From the NCBI GenBank assembly GCA_000372785.1, contig KB889802.1, forward strand, positions 1 through 64,000: DNA of 64,000 nt. The letters are read 5' to 3'. Of the stretch, positions 58,306 through 64,000 are shown piece after piece. Numbering within the stretch: the stretch's first letter is position 1; every line of letters begins with the position of its first letter. This DNA comes from a gamma proteobacterium SCGC AB-629-P17 (GTDB lineage: Bacteria > Pseudomonadota > Gammaproteobacteria > PS1 > Pseudothioglobaceae). The notes under the pieces were generated by a model. It was not told the origin of the DNA and made no database searches. It worked only from the letters and a program-made list of their open reading frames with translations. The position numbers and the translations under genes are program-made.

Positions 58306-61053
58306 ATGGAAAAAACGTACAGCCCTGAACTAATCGAAGCAAAGTTTCGCGATATTTGGGAACAGGGTGATTACTTTTCCTCTCAGTTAAATTCCAACAG
58401 TCAGAATGCCTATAGCATAGTACTTCCTCCGCCCAATGTAACTGGAAGTTTACATATGGGTCACGCCTTTCAACATACAATCATGGACGTTCTGACACGC
58501 TACCATCGAAGCAAAGGTAATCAAACTTTATGGCAACCTGGAACTGACCATGCCGGCATTGCAACTCAAATGGTTGTCGAAAGACAACTCGAACGTCAAA
58601 ACATTTCAAGACATGACCTGGGTCGTGAAAAATTTACAGAAAAAGTTTGGGACTGGAAACACCATTCTGGTGGCACGATTACTTCTCAGATGAGGCGACT
58701 TGGGACTTCTGTGGACTGGGAAAGGGAATGCTTTACTATGGACAAGAGCCTTTCCGGTGCAGTACAAAAGGTTTTCATTGAACTCTATAACGAAGGATTA
58801 ATTTATCGTGGAAAGAGACTCGTTAATTGGGATCCTGTACTTTTGACTGCTGTGTCTGACCTTGAAGTGATTAGTACCGAAGAAGAGGGATCTTTATGGC
58901 ATATTAGGTATCCTGTATCGAACTCTGATGAGGTTATGGTGGTTGCCACAACCAGACCAGAAACCATGCTTGGTGATAGTGCCGTTGCGGTCCATCCGGA
59001 TGATGCTCGTTACCAACACTTGATCGGAAAGATGATAGATTTGCCACTAACTAATAGACAAATTCCAATCATTACTGACGATTATGTTGATATGGAATTT
59101 GGCACAGGTTGTGTAAAAATTACCCCCGCACATGACTTTAATGACTATGAAATCGGCCAAAGACATAGTCTTGAAAATATAAACATCCTCACAGATGATG
59201 CGAAAATTAATCGAAACGCTCCTAAAGCTTATCAAAATTTAGATCGATTTATAGCTCGTAAAGCTGTAGTAAAAGATTTAGACAAACAAAATTTAATAGA
59301 GAGAATTGATTCGCACACCATGATGATTCCTAGAGGTGATAGAACCAATAGTGTAATTGAGCCTTATATGACCGATCAATGGTTTGTCAAAATAAAGCCT
59401 TTAGCTGAACCCGCCATTAATGCGGTTAAAAATGGTGATATTCGATTCGTTCCTGCAAATTGGGAGAAAACTTATTTCAACTGGATGGAAAATATCGAGG
59501 ACTGGTGTATTTCACGTCAAATTTGGTGGGGACACCGAATCCCTGCTTGGTACGATAAAACTGGAAAAATCTATGTGGCAAAAAACCTCAAGGAGGCACA
59601 AAAACAGGCCGGCAATGGCGTTGAATTGACTCAAGACGAAGACGTATTGGATACCTGGTTTTCCTCAGCTCTATGGCCTTTTTCAACATTAGGTTGGCCA
59701 GACAAGACTCCAGAATTATCACGCTTTTATCCGACAAGTGTTCTTGTTACGGGCTTTGACATCATATTTTTCTGGGTTGCCAGAATGATTATGTTTGGAA
59801 TAAAGTTTGCTGGTAATGTTCCCTTTAAAGATATATATATCACCGGACTCATTAAAGATGGTCATGGACAAAAAATGAGTAAATCCAAGGGCAACGTCCT
59901 AGATCCGATCGACCTAATCGATGGTATTAGCTTAGAAGAGCTGCTGGATAAACGAACACAAGGAATGATGCAGCCTGAATTAGCCTCAAAAATAAAAAAT
60001 CAGACTAAAAAGGAATTTTCTAGCGGGATACCGCCATTCGGCACTGATGCGCTTAGATTGACGTTTACCGCCCTGGCGTCATTTGGGCGAGACATAAAGT
60101 TTGATTTGAAGCGTGTAGAGGGTTATCGAAATTTCTGCAATAAGCTCTGGAATGCCTCTCGTTTCGTGTTAATGAAGCTTGAATCTCGATCAATTAACTT
60201 TAATGCCACTTTATCAACACCTGATAATTGGATACTGTCGCGCCTCCAGCATACAAAAATTGCAGTCGAAAAACATTTATCTGACTATCGTCTTGATCTG
60301 ATGAGCCAAACGCTTTATGAGTTTGTATGGCATGATTATTGTGACTGGTACCTTGAGCTATCAAAGCCACTTTTGGACAATAAAGAAACAAGGCCGGGTT
60401 GCGAAGCGACACTCATCATAGTGCTCTCAGAAATCTTAACATTACTACATCCAATAATTCCATTTATTACGGAAGAGATTTTCGAGCAATGCCGTGGCTT
60501 GAATAACGATAAATCCGAGAGACTTATCACCAAACCCTACCCTGAAATAGATGAGACACTAATTAGTCAAAAATCTGAATTAGAGATTGCCTGGCTACAA
60601 GAATTCATTCTAGGCGTAAGAAAAATTAGAGGTGAAATGAATATTGCACCAGGAAAGCCTTTGGATTGCTTTATTCAAAACCTTAATACTGTAGATAAAG
60701 CCTATATTAAAAACAATCTATCAATAATTTCAACACTTGCAAAGTTGGAAAGCATTAAGCAGCTTTCAGAAAATGATTCAGCTCCAGAGTCTGCAACTGC
60801 ACTGGTTGGAGAAATGAAAATACTTATCCCATTGTCAGGTTTGGTTGACAAAGAGCAAGAAATATTAAGATTGAATAAAGAAATTGAGAAATTATTTAAA
60901 CACCAACAGCAATACTCAGGCAAACTAAATAACAAAAAATTTATCTCTGGAGCCCCAAAGGCGGTAGTTGAAAAAGAACAATTAAAACTCTCTTCAGTAG
61001 AAAAAGCGCTAGGAGATTTGAAGTTACAATTGAAAAAAATATCATCACTATGA
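58306..61053 (+). CDS. valS: valyl-tRNA synthetase
   Basis: Class-I synthetase charging tRNA-Val, with an editing domain for threonine. The 915 residues show PPPNVTGSLHMGHAFQHT (HIGH motif), the editing-domain block TTRPETMLGDSAVAVHP, DVLDTWFSSALWPFSTLGW, DIIFFWVARMIM, and GQKMSKSKGNVLDP. An anticodon-binding domain and a C-terminal coiled coil (LNKEIEKLFKHQQQYSGKL) follow. The length is slightly less than the 951 residues of E. coli. Confidence 0.97.
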   Translation: MEKTYSPELIEAKFRDIWEQGDYFSSQLNSNSQNAYSIVLPPPNVTGSLHMGHAFQHTIMDVLTRYHRSKGNQTLWQPGTDHAGIATQMVVERQLERQNISRHDLGREKFTEKVWDWKHHSGGTITSQMRRLGTSVDWERECFTMDKSLSGAVQKVFIELYNEGLIYRGKRLVNWDPVLLTAVSDLEVISTEEEGSLWHIRYPVSNSDEVMVVATTRPETMLGDSAVAVHPDDARYQHLIGKMIDLPLTNRQIPIITDDYVDMEFGTGCVKITPAHDFNDYEIGQRHSLENINILTDDAKINRNAPKAYQNLDRFIARKAVVKDLDKQNLIERIDSHTMMIPRGDRTNSVIEPYMTDQWFVKIKPLAEPAINAVKNGDIRFVPANWEKTYFNWMENIEDWCISRQIWWGHRIPAWYDKTGKIYVAKNLKEAQKQAGNGVELTQDEDVLDTWFSSALWPFSTLGWPDKTPELSRFYPTSVLVTGFDIIFFWVARMIMFGIKFAGNVPFKDIYITGLIKDGHGQKMSKSKGNVLDPIDLIDGISLEELLDKRTQGMMQPELASKIKNQTKKEFSSGIPPFGTDALRLTFTALASFGRDIKFDLKRVEGYRNFCNKLWNASRFVLMKLESRSINFNATLSTPDNWILSRLQHTKIAVEKHLSDYRLDLMSQTLYEFVWHDYCDWYLELSKPLLDNKETRPGCEATLIIVLSEILTLLHPIIPFITEEIFEQCRGLNNDKSERLITKPYPEIDETLISQKSELEIAWLQEFILGVRKIRGEMNIAPGKPLDCFIQNLNTVDKAYIKNNLSIISTLAKLESIKQLSENDSAPESATALVGEMKILIPLSGLVDKEQEILRLNKEIEKLFKHQQQYSGKLNNKKFISGAPKAVVEKEQLKLSSVEKALGDLKLQLKKISSL

Positions 61054-61140
61054 AACAAAATACAAAAAATTTCCACCAAAAAAACACAAACAAAACATTT
61101 TTAGCTTTATATGCAATATACACTAACATCAATCATCGCT

Positions 61141-61794
61141 ATGAAACAATATAAAGCATTACCTTTAGTTTTCTTTTTCTTGGCCACAATAGCTAGCGCC
61201 GATGCGATTGTCTATATTACTGACCAGGTAGAGATACCTATCCGCTCAGATAAGTCCTTTGGTGATAATATTATCCGTTCACTGCCCTCAGGCACTGAAC
61301 TGTCTATATTGCAAATCACGGACGATAATGCTTGGGCACAGATCAAATATGATGATACTGTTGGTTGGATTATTGCATCCTATTTATCTAATGACCCGCC
61401 AGCACGTGAAGAATTAAAAAAACTAAAAAGAACCTATAACGCCAACAAGTTACTAATCTCTAAACTTCAAGGCGAAAAGGATGAATTAGAAAAACAACTT
61501 GTATCTCTAAAACAAGAAAATGCTAACCTTGTTGTTCAGAGTTCTAAGTCACAGGCTGAGAAGGCGCACATTGAACAGATTTATCAAGACGCACTGAAAC
61601 TGGAGCATAAAAATGAGAGACTCATGCAAGAAACACTACAACTAAAGACTGAACTACAGTTAGCGGAAAACAATACTCAAATAGAAAGGGATACTAGCCA
61701 AAGAAATTGGTTTATTGTTGGCGCCATAGTGTTATTCTTTGGTATGGTGATTGGTTATATAGTGCCAGGACTTGTAAAACGTAGGCGATATTAA
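61141..61794 (+). CDS. SH3-domain protein with C-terminal membrane anchor (YgiM-like)
   Basis: I start at ATG 61141 (MKQYKALPLVFFFLATIASA, signal peptide); an open frame ten codons earlier lacks support. The 217 residues hold a bacterial SH3 domain (VYITDQVEIPIRSDKSFGDN, WAQIKYDDTVGWIIASYLS), a coiled coil of ~110 residues and a single membrane helix (WFIVGAIVLFFGMVIGYIVP) followed by basic KRRR. This architecture is the SH3-and-anchor family typified by E. coli YgiM. The body lies in the periplasm, anchored in the inner membrane. Function is unknown. guaB follows 15 bp later. Confidence 0.88.
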   Translation: MKQYKALPLVFFFLATIASADAIVYITDQVEIPIRSDKSFGDNIIRSLPSGTELSILQITDDNAWAQIKYDDTVGWIIASYLSNDPPAREELKKLKRTYNANKLLISKLQGEKDELEKQLVSLKQENANLVVQSSKSQAEKAHIEQIYQDALKLEHKNERLMQETLQLKTELQLAENNTQIERDTSQRNWFIVGAIVLFFGMVIGYIVPGLVKRRRY

Positions 61795-63270
<1,476 letters not shown>

Positions 63271-63289
63271 TTCAATTAGATAAGGTTTT

Positions 63290-63958
63290 TTATTGCACTT
63301 CTACTATGCAATAAAAGCCCTTTACATTTTTTTTGACCATATAGTCATTCTTGCGTATCTCTAAAACCTTCCATACATTCTCAGATTCAAGTTTCTTAAT
63401 TTTTGAATTAAATCCATAGGACTCATACACTCCCTCATTTATAGTAAAACAAATAATTCCTCCTGATTTAACTATTCGAATCAACTCATCTAGACGCTCA
63501 GAACCTACATGGCCATGTGTAAAAACACCCACACAGAAGGCAGCATCATACTCATTATTTTCACAAGGAAGAGAGTCATTAAGACTACCAATAAATAGTT
63601 TGGAATAACCCCTTTTTTTTGCAATATCAATCATTTCCTTAGAAATATCAATACCATCAAAATTACTAAAACCACCCTTCTCAAGTTCCACTCCGACTAA
63701 ACCAGTACCGCAACCAACATCAATGATTCTTAGTGATTTGTCTTTAATATATTCTTGGAAAATTTGAACAGATAAAGGTTGTGACACTGTACCTAATAAA
63801 TTATCATTGTCATGGTCATAGGCGGGCGCCCATTCTTTATAGGCATCTTGTAGATCTTCATCATTATGAGAATTATAGGCAACTTGTAAATTTTCATCAT
63901 TATGAGAATGAGCTATATCTGAATTGTTATAAAATTTCCCTTTATTATTTTCACTCAT
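63290..63958 (-). CDS. class I SAM-dependent methyltransferase
   Basis: The start ATG 63958 is chosen over an in-frame TTG six bases upstream. The 222 residues have a Rossmann SAM-binding motif IIDVGCGTGLVGVELE, an acidic residue after strand 2 (FDGIDISKEMIDIAKKRG), NEYDAAFCVGVFTHGHV, and ELIRIVKSGGIICFTINEGV. The N-terminus opens DLQDAYKEWAPAYDHDNDNLLG, a pattern of small-molecule methyltransferases of the Williams-Beuren/UbiE-like type. The substrate is unknown. Just before that segment a 12-residue unit is repeated (HNDENLQVAYNS, HNDEDLQDAYKE), so the protein has a duplicated start. Confidence 0.85.
   Translation of the reverse strand: MSENNKGKFYNNSDIAHSHNDENLQVAYNSHNDEDLQDAYKEWAPAYDHDNDNLLGTVSQPLSVQIFQEYIKDKSLRIIDVGCGTGLVGVELEKGGFSNFDGIDISKEMIDIAKKRGYSKLFIGSLNDSLPCENNEYDAAFCVGVFTHGHVGSERLDELIRIVKSGGIICFTINEGVYESYGFNSKIKKLESENVWKVLEIRKNDYMVKKNVKGFYCIVEVQ
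63841..63912 (-). repeat. 36-bp tandem duplication inside the methyltransferase gene
   Basis: Two adjacent 36-bp units, 63841-63876 and 63877-63912, match at 30 of 36 positions. They encode HNDEDLQDAYKE and HNDENLQVAYNS. The repeat keeps the frame and precedes the conserved methyltransferase core. Confidence 0.9.
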
Positions 63959-64000
63959 ATTCAAAAACTGACTTATAAATCAATATAGTTTTCCAAAAAA

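Noticed and set aside
63288-63316. Perfect 10-bp hairpin TTTTATTGCA / TGCAATAAAA between guaB and the methyltransferase as a terminator
   Set aside because: The stem is AT-rich and no T run follows it in either direction; it also overlaps the methyltransferase end. It may be chance or a weak structure.

Overview
The window is ordinary chromosomal housekeeping DNA from an AT-rich, streamlined, aerobic Gram-negative bacterium. Gene content and order (lptD-surA, hflK-hflC-hisZ-purA-rnr, trxA-rho, yceD-rpmF-plsX-fabH, ffs-dnaX-ybaB-recR, rodA-dacA-dat) are gammaproteobacterial. The low GC, very short spacers and uptake genes for small organic solutes next to a methylamine-type dehydrogenase suggest a marine lineage such as the SUP05/Thioglobus group. 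That placement is an inference from gene content, not a database result.

The key structural observation is at the left end. Bases 1-95 are a perfect reverse complement of 8353-8447. One ybiT-type ABC-F gene is split between the two copies: its N-terminal half lies on the minus strand at 8353-9210 and its C-terminal half on the plus strand at 1-824. Rejoined through the shared 95 bp, the halves read in frame as a 528-residue protein. At the same junction a dimethylglycine-dehydrogenase-like gene (7101-8360) is cut off in mid-protein. The simplest reading is that 96-8352 is inverted relative to 8448-64000 because of an amplification or assembly chimera, although a real inversion with duplication cannot be excluded. 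The natural order would then be ftsW <- divergent -> ybiT, ribE, ribBX, ribH, nusB, tauA-like, tauB-like, tauC-like, dehydrogenase.

Layout. 1-3569: ybiT 3' half and a riboflavin cluster with nusB. 3886-8360: an ABC importer of the taurine/nitrate/sulfonate class, whose permease carries an extra periplasmic Ig-like domain, plus the truncated FAD dehydrogenase. 8353-12402: ybiT 5' half, ftsW-murG, bioB. 12463-16627: glnA and the tightly overlapped xerC-tsaC-hemF-tusA operon. 16665-20119: htpG, trmJ, suhB. 20237-23476: a large secreted protein with a GH5-like glycosidase domain and FG-GAP/VCBS-type repeats. 23561-29032: yciK-like, rmuC, plsC, an unknown gene, a free-standing N-acetylglutamate-synthase-like acetyltransferase, ilvD. 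29055-35684: minus-strand hflK-hflC-hisZ-purA-rnr. 36009-42684: lptD-surA-rlmB and yceD-rpmF-plsX-fabH. 42689-51592: minus-strand genes ispA, xseB, SDR, pcnB, queF, lptF, rho, trxA, AEC permease, gltX. 51766-63270: Mth938-like, rodA, dacA, dat, ffs (4.5S RNA), dnaX, ybaB, recR, valS, an SH3/anchor protein, guaB. 63290-63958: a methyltransferase with a duplicated N-terminal segment.

I see no tRNA or rRNA genes, CRISPR array, insertion sequence, prophage or toxin-antitoxin pair. The accessory material worth attention is the solute importer with its modified permease, the GH5/FG-GAP secreted protein, the small unknown gene at 26326, and the junction at the left end.
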